NCBI GenBank assembly: GCA_036344135.1
Contig: JAYYUG010000002.1
Span: 1-17,629 of the forward strand
Length of the DNA: 17,629 bases
Direction of reading: 5' to 3'
From: GCA-002731945 sp036344135
GTDB lineage: Bacteria > Pseudomonadota > Alphaproteobacteria > MED-G09
The stretch's first letter is position 1. Every line of letters begins with the position of its first letter. Positions 1-7,724 of this stretch are shown here, one piece after another. Below the pieces are notes generated by a model. That model worked only from the letters and a program-made list of their open reading frames with translations, made no database searches and had not been told where the DNA came from. The position numbers were made by a program, and so were the translations under genes.

Positions 1-1040
1 TCCGCTATTAAACCTCCATCTAAATCTCTACCAAAACATAAATGTAGCCCTATGCCAAAAGTTAGTCCCCATATGCTTTGATTTGGATCAAGTTCTCTAT
101 ACGGATTAAATTCCTCTGCATCATTACCAAAAATTTCTTTATCTCTGTTGGCATTATGTAAATCCATGATAAGAAGATCATCCTGTTTCATTTGGATCTC
201 TTTATCAAGCTCAATTGGACATGTAGGTTTTCTCCATGCGACAGGACTGGCGGGGTGCAATCTCATGCTTTCATGCACGCATCTTTGTAAAAAGATTGGG
301 TCGTTATAGATTTTCTCTTTATCTTCTGGATGTTTCTCCATCCATCCAAAAATATCATGCAAGGCATGAGTCATTGAATTGGCTGTGCTATGAGAACCGG
401 CCTGAAGATAAAAAGCTATTTCCCTCTTGATAATTTCACTATCCAAATTAATTCCATCTACATTCCTCAGAAGTACAGTTAACACATCCCTAGGAAGATC
501 ATCCTCATCAAGTTTGTTATCGTTAAATTGTTTCAAAATTTTTAATCTTCTGTTTTTAGAAGGTATTAAAAATTTTTCTTCAAATACTGCTAAGGCTTCC
601 GTAACTTCCATATTAACTTCGTCATGAGGTCTCTTGGAGTGGACTAAAGTGGCGCCCTGACTAAAAATTTTTACAAGAGTTAATAAATTTTCGGTCTCTT
701 CAGGAGTTTTTTTTAATCGATCTATCCCCGCGAAGTCTGCTGTAAGATTCATTGTTATCCGGTAGCCAAAATCAAGAAGATCTGCTGAACCGTTATTTAG
801 AAAAGGAAATATAGTTTCTTCTAAAGTTCTTGGAAAAAGTTCATGCTCATAATATCTAAAAAAGTCCCTTTGAAAAACCTTGTGTTCGAGTTTTCTTCTT
901 TGGTGATGCTCCTGCCCATGAAGCGTTAAGAGGACTCCTTCCATAATAACCTTGCCTTCATCATATAGGGCTTGTTTAAGATCTCTATTAACCAGAGCTT
1001 TTTTGATAATTTCGTAGTTAGAGGTTTCAAATGTTGTCAC
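1..1040 (-). CDS. Cytochrome P450, C-terminus cut by window edge
   Basis: Haem-thiolate monooxygenase of the soluble bacterial type; substrate unknown. The frame reads from a GTG at 1040 for 346 codons to the left edge with no stop. Visible landmarks are a WxxxH/R-type C-helix region rewritten as HGQEHHQRR (about 41-49), an I-helix AGSHST at 214-219, the K-helix ExxR as ESMR at 257-260, and the haem-ligand loop FGIGLHLCFGR with Cys335. Compared with the neighbouring paralogue about 55 residues are missing at the end. The start lies 4 bases after the stop of the upstream P450 and has no clear Shine-Dalgarno, so translation is probably coupled. A hand count against the neighbour gives 56 identities in the first 100 residues without gaps, so this is a tandem duplication. 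The I-helix acid normally before Thr is His217 here. No ferredoxin or reductase gene is in view. Confidence 0.93.
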   Translation of the reverse strand, partial: MTTFETSNYEIIKKALVNRDLKQALYDEGKVIMEGVLLTLHGQEHHQRRKLEHKVFQRDFFRYYEHELFPRTLEETIFPFLNNGSADLLDFGYRITMNLTADFAGIDRLKKTPEETENLLTLVKIFSQGATLVHSKRPHDEVNMEVTEALAVFEEKFLIPSKNRRLKILKQFNDNKLDEDDLPRDVLTVLLRNVDGINLDSEIIKREIAFYLQAGSHSTANSMTHALHDIFGWMEKHPEDKEKIYNDPIFLQRCVHESMRLHPASPVAWRKPTCPIELDKEIQMKQDDLLIMDLHNANRDKEIFGNDAEEFNPYRELDPNQSIWGLTFGIGLHLCFGRDLDGGLIA

Positions 1041-1044
1041 TGCT

Positions 1045-2241
1045 TTAGCCCGCAGAGTCAATCAATATCGGATAATATCCCCAATTAGGTCTCTTGGTTT
1101 TTTCATCCATTTTTGGTGAGTCATCTAGGTTTGGAAGAGCGTTATAACTAAGCAAAGTTCTCATTATCATTGTAACAGTTCCATATTGATGATTATTTGG
1201 GTCTGCATCTTTTTTAGCGACAACTCCTGCGGCCAAGTTTCTTCCTATACATGAATGCATTCCTAGGCCGAAGGATAGACCATAAATATTTTGTCCATCA
1301 GGTGTCTTTCTTTTTGGATTAAATTCTTTTGCATCTTTCCCAAATACTTCTTCATCCCTGTTTGAATTATAAAGGTCAACAATGACTTTATCCCCTTGCT
1401 TTGCACCCCCATCATTTGGCAGACTCACAGGACATACAGGTTTTCTCCAAGCCACTGGACTAGAAGGGTGAAGTCGGGTGCTTTCGTGAACACATTTTTG
1501 TAAAAAAATTGGATTATTGTAGATATTGGTTTTCTCATCTGGGTTTTTCTTCAACCATTCCATTATCTCATGAAAAGCATGTGTAAGAGAATGAATAGAT
1601 GTCTGAGCACCAGCGAGCAAATAAAAAGCGACTTCTCTCATAAGGACATCATGGGGTAGACTCAATTTATCCTCATTCAACAAAAGAATTGTTAATATAT
1701 CTTTCGGTAAATCATTGGGGTCATCATTATTATTGATTAACAATTTTCGTGTTTCAATTGAAGGACCTAAAAATCTTAAATCAAATTCTTCGAGAGCTTT
1801 TTTTACCTCTAATTTAACTTCATCATGGTCACGAGTTGAATGAGCTAGAGTTGCTCCTGAGGCGAATGTCTTTAACATTCTGAGAAGAATCTCGGTTTCT
1901 TCTTTAGATTTTTCAGGTCTATCAATACCAGAAAAATCTGCAGTGAGATTTAACAAAACTCTAAACCCAAAATCTACTAAATCTAGTTTCCCTGCTCTTT
2001 TGAAAGGTTTCAACGTTTCTTCAATAGTTTTTGGGAAAATTTTGTCTTCGTACAATTTAAATGTATCTCGAGTAAATATCTTGTTCTCTAATTTTCTTCT
2101 TTGTTTGTGCTCCTCACCATGAAGACAGACTAGAACTTTATCCATGATGACTTCACCTTCATCATATAAAGCCTGCATAAGATCGTTATTTCTAAGAATC
2201 TTCACAGCCTCGTCGTATTTAGTGAAAGTAAATTCTTTCAC
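1045..2241 (-). CDS. Cytochrome P450 (complete paralogue)
   Basis: Complete 398-residue bacterial P450, a normal length for the soluble class. Landmarks are HGEEHKQRR at 41-49, the I-helix AGAQTS at 210-215, ESTR (ExxR) at 253-256, WRKP at 265-268, and the haem loop FGLGMHSCIGR with ligand Cys331. There is no N-terminal membrane anchor, so it should be cytosolic and need a ferredoxin or flavodoxin partner, none of which is encoded in the window. The start is a GTG 3 bases downstream of the amidohydrolase stop; AGGAAGAG inside the end of that gene can serve as ribosome binding site, so coupling is likely. The usual Asp/Glu of the I-helix (A/G)GxD/ET signature is Gln213, while the following Thr214 is kept. 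Substrate unknown; the shared operon with an amidohydrolase suggests one pathway, which is an inference. Confidence 0.95.
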   Translation of the reverse strand: MKEFTFTKYDEAVKILRNNDLMQALYDEGEVIMDKVLVCLHGEEHKQRRKLENKIFTRDTFKLYEDKIFPKTIEETLKPFKRAGKLDLVDFGFRVLLNLTADFSGIDRPEKSKEETEILLRMLKTFASGATLAHSTRDHDEVKLEVKKALEEFDLRFLGPSIETRKLLINNNDDPNDLPKDILTILLLNEDKLSLPHDVLMREVAFYLLAGAQTSIHSLTHAFHEIMEWLKKNPDEKTNIYNNPIFLQKCVHESTRLHPSSPVAWRKPVCPVSLPNDGGAKQGDKVIVDLYNSNRDEEVFGKDAKEFNPKRKTPDGQNIYGLSFGLGMHSCIGRNLAAGVVAKKDADPNNHQYGTVTMIMRTLLSYNALPNLDDSPKMDEKTKRPNWGYYPILIDSAG

Positions 2242-2244
2242 GCC

Positions 2245-3579
2245 TTAATCTCTTCCTTTAGAGATTTCTTGAGTAAGGATATTGTTTGAATAGGGAGATA
2301 CCCTCCAACCTTGAACAGGAGTTACTTCTGATGGTTGTAGTGTTTGATCAATTTCTTTCCCATCTAAAAAGATATATTCCAGTTTTGACTTATCTCCTAA
2401 TATGGTTATATCCTCAAGAGGGTTACCGTCTACAACCAGTATATCGGCAAGCATTCCTTTTTCTAAGGTTCCAACCTCACCTTCTTTCCGTAAAGCCATA
2501 GCTCCGTTCTTTGTTGCACAAACGATAGTTTCAAGATTGGTCATCCCAATATCATTGGAAAACACCTCTAATTCTCTGTAATGCCATTCTCCATAGGGCG
2601 TTAAAGAAAACCCGCTTTCAGTTCCGCATAAAAGGGGAGCTCCAGATTTGTGAACTTTTTGTAAGATTTCACAATTTTCCTCTATTTCCTTCCTAAAAAT
2701 TTCCCTATATTCTTCGTTTGCCCCTACAGCATCACCATAATCTGCCAAATTAGCCTGAAAGGTAAAAGTTGGTACGAGAGGAATTTTGTTCGTACATACG
2801 AGATCTATAGCTTCATCATCCATATAAGTTGCGTGCAGTATCATATCCATTCCTGCTTTAACGCTATCGGTTACACTTTTGGCATTTCTACAATGACCTA
2901 CTACTTTGACACCAAGGTCGTGAGCTATATCACAAACTAGTTTGAGCTCCTCATAAGACCATACAGATACCTCTCCTGCATCTTTTTGATTAGGCACCAG
3001 ACCAGTTACATGGATCTTAATCCAATCAACACCATGCTTTATTTGTTTCCTTACTTCCTTAGAAATTTCATCTTTATTATGTACGACTTTGGCATATCCT
3101 CTAAGACCATCATCGGGGATTAATCTTCCTGCAGTTCCACCAACTGACGTTAAAAGAGCATTACCGCCAGTTGACATTCTGGGGCCTTCAACATACCCAC
3201 TATTTATTGCATCTCTGAGATCAACACCAGTCTCATAGATACTGTCAGCATCCAAAAAACCTGTGACTCCCGCTAGAAGAACTTTTCTTACATTCCAAGC
3301 TGCAATTATAGCTGCTAAACCTTCTCTTCTATGAAAGAATAATTCATCATTTGAAGCGGGCTCATCAAATGTTATGTGACAATGAGAATCTATTAATCCA
3401 GGCATAACTGTTCTACCGCTAGCGTCAATCCTTCTCACGTCATTACTCGAACCTAATTCATCGGCTTCCTTACCAGTTGCTAAAATATTACTCTTTTTAA
3501 TAAGGATTGATTCTTTTTTTATTTCAGAACCTGTTCCGTCAATAACATTTCCATTTTCTATTAGAGTCTTTTCTTCCAT
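2245..3579 (-). CDS. Metal-dependent amidohydrolase (imidazolonepropionase-like)
   Basis: Cytosolic amidohydrolase-superfamily enzyme with a composite beta-sandwich at both ends of a TIM barrel. Residue numbers here count from an upstream in-frame ATG at 3591 (448 residues). Seen: the HxH metal pair in DSHCH (H70, H72), the bridging-lysine candidate in WIKIH (K192), GHCRN (H233), LHAT (H253), and GTESG at 323-327 where the family usually has GTD. The C-terminal sandwich strand reads GMLADILVVDGNP. I prefer the ATG at 3579 (444 residues), because GAGGA at 3585-3589 sits 5 bases upstream of it and would fall inside the coding region of the longer form. First gene of an operon with two P450s. 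The substrate is likely an amide, lactam, lactone or similar cyclic compound but cannot be read from sequence. Glu325 in place of the catalytic/metal Asp is notable. Confidence 0.9.
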   Translation of the reverse strand: MEEKTLIENGNVIDGTGSEIKKESILIKKSNILATGKEADELGSSNDVRRIDASGRTVMPGLIDSHCHITFDEPASNDELFFHRREGLAAIIAAWNVRKVLLAGVTGFLDADSIYETGVDLRDAINSGYVEGPRMSTGGNALLTSVGGTAGRLIPDDGLRGYAKVVHNKDEISKEVRKQIKHGVDWIKIHVTGLVPNQKDAGEVSVWSYEELKLVCDIAHDLGVKVVGHCRNAKSVTDSVKAGMDMILHATYMDDEAIDLVCTNKIPLVPTFTFQANLADYGDAVGANEEYREIFRKEIEENCEILQKVHKSGAPLLCGTESGFSLTPYGEWHYRELEVFSNDIGMTNLETIVCATKNGAMALRKEGEVGTLEKGMLADILVVDGNPLEDITILGDKSKLEYIFLDGKEIDQTLQPSEVTPVQGWRVSPYSNNILTQEISKGRD

Positions 3580-3584
3580 TTTTG

Positions 3585-3589
3585 TCCTC
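3585..3589 (-). promoter_or_regulatory. Shine-Dalgarno deciding the amidohydrolase start
   Basis: GAGGA on the minus strand lies 5 bases before the ATG at 3579. It overlaps the start of the longer in-frame reading from 3591, which has no purine-rich site of its own, so the shorter protein is favoured. Confidence 0.6.
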
Positions 3590-3591
3590 AT

Positions 3592-3686
3592 AGACGTTAT
3601 AATACCAATTATAAGCTATATTCGCGACCTTAATATATCAAAAGGATAATAAAATATCGTCAAAAATATTATAAAGGCAAGAAACT
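3592..3686. promoter_or_regulatory. Divergent promoter region between amidohydrolase/P450 operon and TolQ-like operon
   Basis: A very AT-rich 95-base gap separates two diverging operons and should hold both promoters. On the minus strand a perfect TATAAT lies at 3608-3613, about 29 bases before the preferred amidohydrolase start, with no good -35. On the plus strand TATTATAAAGG at 3667-3677 lies just before the TolQ-like gene; its AAAGG can act as ribosome binding site. No operator-like palindrome stands out. Confidence 0.35.
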
Positions 3687-4319
3687 ATGTCAACAAAACA
3701 ACCTTTTAAATCCATCGGACTTCTTCAATCTGTGTTATTGCTAATGTTAATAATCTTTGGAATTTGGCTTTTAAACGACCAGGGATTGCTTTCTATAGTA
3801 ATGGAAGGTGATAAAAGTCACATCTCAAAGGTTATCGGACTTCTATGGATAATCTCAACTTTGTATTGGTTATTCCTATCAAATGAAATTTCTAATGAAA
3901 GAGATTCTTTCAATATTGGCTCGTTTAAAAATAATAAACTCTCAATTTCAAAATACTTTATTGCTCTGGAAAAGGGTGAGGATAAAGATATTCTTTTAAA
4001 AGCCTTTGAAGCGGAATATACGAAAAAGTTGAGCTACGGATGGATGGCTGCGGATATTTCTTTAAAATTGGGTCTTTTAGGAACTATCATAGGTTTTATT
4101 TTAATGTTACAGCCAATTGCCGAGTTAAATGACACTAGTTCAGACTCTTTAAAATTAGCATTATCGGGTATGAGCTCAGGAATGGCTGTGGCCTTATATA
4201 CAACTTTAACTGGTCTTATAGTGAGTACTATAACTCGCTCTCAATTCCATATTTTATCTGTTCGAATTTCCTCTCTTATAAATGATGTAACTTTTTATTT
4301 GGATATAAATCTTGAATAA
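3687..4319 (+). CDS. MotA/TolQ/ExbB-family proton-channel protein
   Basis: Inner-membrane protein of 210 residues, predicted to form the pentameric ion-conducting core of a proton-driven machine. Hydrophobic spans are at about 9-29, 46-65, 123-143 and 161-183. The last two carry the family signature: LGLLGTIIGF (128-137, Thr133) and ALYTTLTGLI (169-178, Thr172/173), the polar positions lining the channel in TolQ and ExbB. A cytoplasmic stretch at about 66-120 lies between spans two and three, as in the family. The ATG at 3687 is preceded by AAAGG. The gene overlaps the next one, which has the ExbD/TolR-like topology of the expected partner. There is no tolA, tolB, pal, tonB or flagellar gene nearby, so this is neither the standard Tol-Pal, TonB nor motor cluster. 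Family confidence is good; the process powered is unknown. Confidence 0.82.
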   Translation: MSTKQPFKSIGLLQSVLLLMLIIFGIWLLNDQGLLSIVMEGDKSHISKVIGLLWIISTLYWLFLSNEISNERDSFNIGSFKNNKLSISKYFIALEKGEDKDILLKAFEAEYTKKLSYGWMAADISLKLGLLGTIIGFILMLQPIAELNDTSSDSLKLALSGMSSGMAVALYTTLTGLIVSTITRSQFHILSVRISSLINDVTFYLDINLE

Positions 4320-4932
4320 CAAACTAATAATGTCTGAAGACAACAGTGGTGATGCATTTACAGATCTTCTTTTCAACGCATTACTTGGTTTTGCGTTTAT
4401 GTTCTTCATTTCCTTCGCTCTTATTCAGAAACCTCTTGAAGGAGGTAACATTGAATCTAAGGCAGAGTTTATCATATCTGTTGAATGGGAGGATTATCAC
4501 CCTGATGATATTGATTTAGTAGTGGAAGATCCTCAAGGTAATATTGTCTATTTTCAAAATCAACAAGCAGGATTAATGCATTTAGATAGAGATGATAGAG
4601 GGACCTTAGCCGATAGATTGGTAATTGATGGCAAGAATGTAGAGAATCCAGCCAATCAAGAAATTGTTACTATTAGGGGTTTTATGGCCGGAGAATATGT
4701 AGTTAATGTGTTGCATTATAAGGCGCATTTCCTAGTCCCCTTAAAAACCAAAGTTAAGGTTGAAAAAATTAACCCGGAGGTAGAAACAGTATATTTTGTT
4801 AATCATTTTTTGAAAGAAACTGGTGATGAATTAACAGCTGTCCGTTTCTACTTGGATGAGATAGGCAATGTCGAAGATCTAAACGATTCTCAGAAGCTTC
4901 TTATAACAAAATCCGGACCAATAAAACAATGA
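4312..4932 (+). CDS. ExbD/TolR/MotB-like single-pass protein with unusual periplasmic domain
   Basis: Up to 206 residues. A short cytoplasmic tail precedes one membrane span at about 19-38 that begins with an acidic residue (DLLFNALLGF, Asp18; Asp14 also near), the topology of ExbD, TolR and MotB stator subunits, where that Asp carries protons. The periplasmic part (about 50-205) is not a recognisable OmpA/MotB or TolR domain. It has beta-rich wording such as DDIDLVVEDPQGN (65-77), AGLMHLDRDDRG (86-97) and GEYVVNV (127-133), distantly reminiscent of YfaP/DUF2135-type domains; that resemblance is a guess. Two starts compete: TTG at 4312 (GGATAT about 8 bases upstream, 8-base overlap with the previous gene) and ATG at 4330 (no Shine-Dalgarno). 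It overlaps the next gene by ATGA, so the three genes form one translational unit. Confidence 0.75.
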   Translation: MNNKLIMSEDNSGDAFTDLLFNALLGFAFMFFISFALIQKPLEGGNIESKAEFIISVEWEDYHPDDIDLVVEDPQGNIVYFQNQQAGLMHLDRDDRGTLADRLVIDGKNVENPANQEIVTIRGFMAGEYVVNVLHYKAHFLVPLKTKVKVEKINPEVETVYFVNHFLKETGDELTAVRFYLDEIGNVEDLNDSQKLLITKSGPIKQ

Positions 4933-5486
4933 TTACGACGCCTATAATTTTAGGAATTTCCTATGCGGTTTTGTTCGCTTTGCTTTTAAGTTTTAATTTT
5001 TTTACTAGATTTTCTTTCCTGTTTAAAATGTTCCTTGTATTTGGTTCTTTGATATTTTTTATTATTTCATATAAGGCTATAGAGGATTTACAGGGAAGAC
5101 CTTATAAAGATGAAGACATCTTAACTAATAAGAAATCCTTTCAACTTTTGTGGCATCAAACTGAAGAGCCGAATAAAATCAATAATACTGAAGGTGCAAT
5201 TTTTATACTTATTCAGATGATGAATGAGGGAGGATTGATCCTCTCAAAGCCAAGATTGCTTGAGATTCCTTATGATCCTTTAATTAATGAAAAGTTAGAT
5301 GATGCTATGGAAAAGGTAAAAAAAGGCACACCGATAACTGCACGTTTCACCTATCTTGACCTAAAACAAAATGAAGGCGAAGAGATTATTCAGATAGATA
5401 AGAATTTTGATATATACAATTCCTTACAGGGAGAGATTAATTTGGAGTTTAATGAGATACCTAAACCGAGTCTCCCACCTAAGTAA
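4929..5486 (+). CDS. Two-span membrane protein of unknown family, third gene of the TolQ-like operon
   Basis: 185 residues, not recognised. Two hydrophobic spans lie at about 3-22 and 28-48 with a very short turn, followed by a soluble domain of about 135 residues. A two-span hairpin places the soluble part on the same side as the N-terminus, probably the cytoplasm, though the opposite orientation is possible. The soluble part contains FQLLWHQTEEP (71-81), KPRLLEIPYDP (107-117) and a proline-rich tail ending PKPSLPPK. Its ATG overlaps the stop of the ExbD-like gene (ATGA at 4929-4932), implying fixed stoichiometric coupling with the channel subunits. It may be an accessory or regulatory subunit of that complex. 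The stop abuts, with no intervening base, the stop of the convergent PQQ dehydrogenase gene. Confidence 0.7.
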   Translation: MITTPIILGISYAVLFALLLSFNFFTRFSFLFKMFLVFGSLIFFIISYKAIEDLQGRPYKDEDILTNKKSFQLLWHQTEEPNKINNTEGAIFILIQMMNEGGLILSKPRLLEIPYDPLINEKLDDAMEKVKKGTPITARFTYLDLKQNEGEEIIQIDKNFDIYNSLQGEINLEFNEIPKPSLPPK

Positions 5487-7712
5487 CTACTTCTTACCTT
5501 CTTGTTCTAATCTTTCTTTTGTAGCTACATCAACAATATAAGAATAAACTTGAAAAGCATTTTCTTCCGTTAAAATATCAGAGAATCCTTGCATGCCATT
5601 TTCTTCCAACAAGCCATAAAGAACAATTTCATTGAACAGATTATGTGTTTCAATACTCATTAACCTCAGATCGGATATTATTTTCCCATGTACACCGGCG
5701 CCATGGCAGATAGCACAATAATTGGCATAAATATCCTCCCCTGTATTTATATCCTTTTGACTAGCATTGATTATTGGCTGTTCTGGTATAATTAAATTTT
5801 GCTCAGCAATCTCCCCTATTTTGGCATTTCCATATAACTTAAAGGTAAGTAATCTTCCGTTATTTCCATACTTAATGGATGCTAATTTACCTTTCCATTC
5901 TCCAAAGTTATCTCCAACGAAATTGCTTGCTCCTCCATCCCCGGCTAGTACAGATATATATTGTTCACCATCAACAAGATAGGTCACAGGGGGCGCCATA
6001 ATTCCAATCTTAACGTTTTTTGACCAAACAACTTCACCATTTTCTGTATTATAGGCCTCTAGATATCCTGAACCATTACCCTGAAATACCAATCCTCCAG
6101 CTGTAGTTAGCGGTCCTCCGTTCCAAAATTGTTGATGCTTAACAGACCATTTCGTTTCCCCTGATATTGGATCAAATGCTTTTAATTCACCTGTGATGGG
6201 TGGCATTTCTTCACCTTCAACCATGTCAGGTACTGTATCGAATAAATTAAATTCAGTTCCCGTATTTACCGTTCCAGGTAGCATTTTGTACAATCCAGTT
6301 CTGGCAAAACTTTTTTTGACTCTGTGTATTACCGGTATTTCCATCGTTGGTATAAAGACTAGATTTTGCTTGGGGTCGTATGACATAGCCTGCCATCCAT
6401 GCGCACCATAAGTACCAGGCACAATCCATACTGCCTTTTCATAATAATTCTTATTAGGATTTAGAACAGGCCTACCCGTTTCCATGTCAACATGCGTTGC
6501 CCAATTTGTATAAACGTAATTATTTGCCCTTAACAATTCTCCTGTTTTTCTGTCGAGTACATAAAAAAAGCCGTTCTTGGGAGCTTGCATTAATACTTTT
6601 CTATTTTTTCCATCTATCTCCATTTCGCTGAGCATGATGTCCTGTGCGGCTGTATAGTCCCATCTCTCCTCAGGAGTTGTTTGGTAGTACCAATTCATTT
6701 TCCCTGAATTAGCATCAAGCGCTATAATCGAGGAAAGAAACAAATTATCTCCTCCACCAGGTGAACGAATTTGCGGATTCCAAGGAGACCCATTTCCTGT
6801 TCCAATATATATTTGATTATACTCGGGATCATAAACGATAGAATTCCAGACTGTTCCTCCACCTCCCATTGTCCACCACTGACCGCTCCAAGTTTTCGCC
6901 GCTTCTTCCAATTCAGGATGTTCAAAAGGAAGTGAAGGATTTCCGGGAACGGTAAAAAATCTCCAGATCAGTTTTCCTGTCTCGGTGTCAAACGCTGAAA
7001 CATAACCGCGAACTCCACCCATATCTGCCCCACCATTACCAATAAAGATCTTATTATTTGCTACTCTAGGAGCTCCTGTTATAGAATAATCTTTAGAGCC
7101 ATCAGTTAATGTGTCTATTTCCCAAACTAAGGAACCAGTCTTTGCATCAAGACTAATCAAGCGTCCGTCAAGAGTCCCAAAGTAAACCTTACCCTTCCAA
7201 ACTGCAGCACCTCTATTTACTACATCACAACAAATCTTTCTCGACCAACTCCGTGGTACTTTAGGATCATAAGACCATAACTCTTTTCCTGTTCGAGCAT
7301 CAATCGCATGAACAACACTCCAAGTGCTAGTTACAAACATAATGCCGTTATCAATTATTGGAGTGGCCTCTAAACCACGTGTCGTCCCCATATCTAATGA
7401 CCATTCAAGTTCAAGATTTTTTACAGTTACTAAATTAATTTGGTCTAAGTGAGAATATCTTTGTTCTTCATAATTCCTTCCGTGAGAAAGCCAATTACCG
7501 GGTTCATTATCCGCATTAATTATTCTTTTTGTATCTATATCCCCTACAGGGTTAAAATTTTCACTTATCTTCTGTTCTGGAACAGATATTTCTTTAATGA
7601 TTCTCGTATCGTTTATCATTGAAGTTTTGTAGATGATCAGAATGATAAGAAAGACTAATAGAATGACATTAATGAATGCAGCAGAGTTTCTTCCAAGACT
7701 TGGATGTTTCAT
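5487..7712 (-). CDS. PQQ-dependent quinohaemoprotein alcohol dehydrogenase (divergent paralogue)
   Basis: 741 residues: N-terminal hydrophobic anchor (about 13-28), eight-bladed PQQ propeller (about 60-630) and C-terminal class I cytochrome c domain with CAICH (666-670) and likely distal ligand Met707 (NGMQGF). This is the type II quinohaemoprotein alcohol dehydrogenase layout, periplasmic oxidation of alcohols with electron transfer through the haem. Adjacent Cys161-Cys162 fit the vicinal disulphide over PQQ; Asn307 (GTGNGSP) and catalytic-base candidate Asp352 (WDYT) are kept. Thr354, two residues after that Asp, argues against the lanthanide XoxF/ExaF type, which has Asp there. The usual Ca-ligand Glu in GAExGVRG is Asp230 and an extra Gly follows (GADMGGVRG). 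The anchor has no obvious cleavage site. The ATG has GGAG 8 bases upstream; the gene lies 12 bases after its paralogue. No PQQ synthesis genes are in view. Confidence 0.93.
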   Translation of the reverse strand: MKHPSLGRNSAAFINVILLVFLIILIIYKTSMINDTRIIKEISVPEQKISENFNPVGDIDTKRIINADNEPGNWLSHGRNYEEQRYSHLDQINLVTVKNLELEWSLDMGTTRGLEATPIIDNGIMFVTSTWSVVHAIDARTGKELWSYDPKVPRSWSRKICCDVVNRGAAVWKGKVYFGTLDGRLISLDAKTGSLVWEIDTLTDGSKDYSITGAPRVANNKIFIGNGGADMGGVRGYVSAFDTETGKLIWRFFTVPGNPSLPFEHPELEEAAKTWSGQWWTMGGGGTVWNSIVYDPEYNQIYIGTGNGSPWNPQIRSPGGGDNLFLSSIIALDANSGKMNWYYQTTPEERWDYTAAQDIMLSEMEIDGKNRKVLMQAPKNGFFYVLDRKTGELLRANNYVYTNWATHVDMETGRPVLNPNKNYYEKAVWIVPGTYGAHGWQAMSYDPKQNLVFIPTMEIPVIHRVKKSFARTGLYKMLPGTVNTGTEFNLFDTVPDMVEGEEMPPITGELKAFDPISGETKWSVKHQQFWNGGPLTTAGGLVFQGNGSGYLEAYNTENGEVVWSKNVKIGIMAPPVTYLVDGEQYISVLAGDGGASNFVGDNFGEWKGKLASIKYGNNGRLLTFKLYGNAKIGEIAEQNLIIPEQPIINASQKDINTGEDIYANYCAICHGAGVHGKIISDLRLMSIETHNLFNEIVLYGLLEENGMQGFSDILTEENAFQVYSYIVDVATKERLEQEGKK

Positions 7713-7724
7713 CTTTTACTCCAA

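Noticed and set aside
236..627. Two short open frames on the plus strand
   Set aside because: They lie antisense inside the partial P450, which shows haem, ExxR and I-helix motifs throughout this stretch on the minus strand.
5767..6411. Short plus-strand open frames inside the PQQ dehydrogenase
   Set aside because: They are antisense to well-conserved propeller sequence, with no ribosome site and proline/serine-rich shadow composition.
6722..6925. 67-codon minus-strand frame inside the PQQ dehydrogenase
   Set aside because: It is an out-of-frame reading of the same strand across the conserved GGGGTVWNS region.
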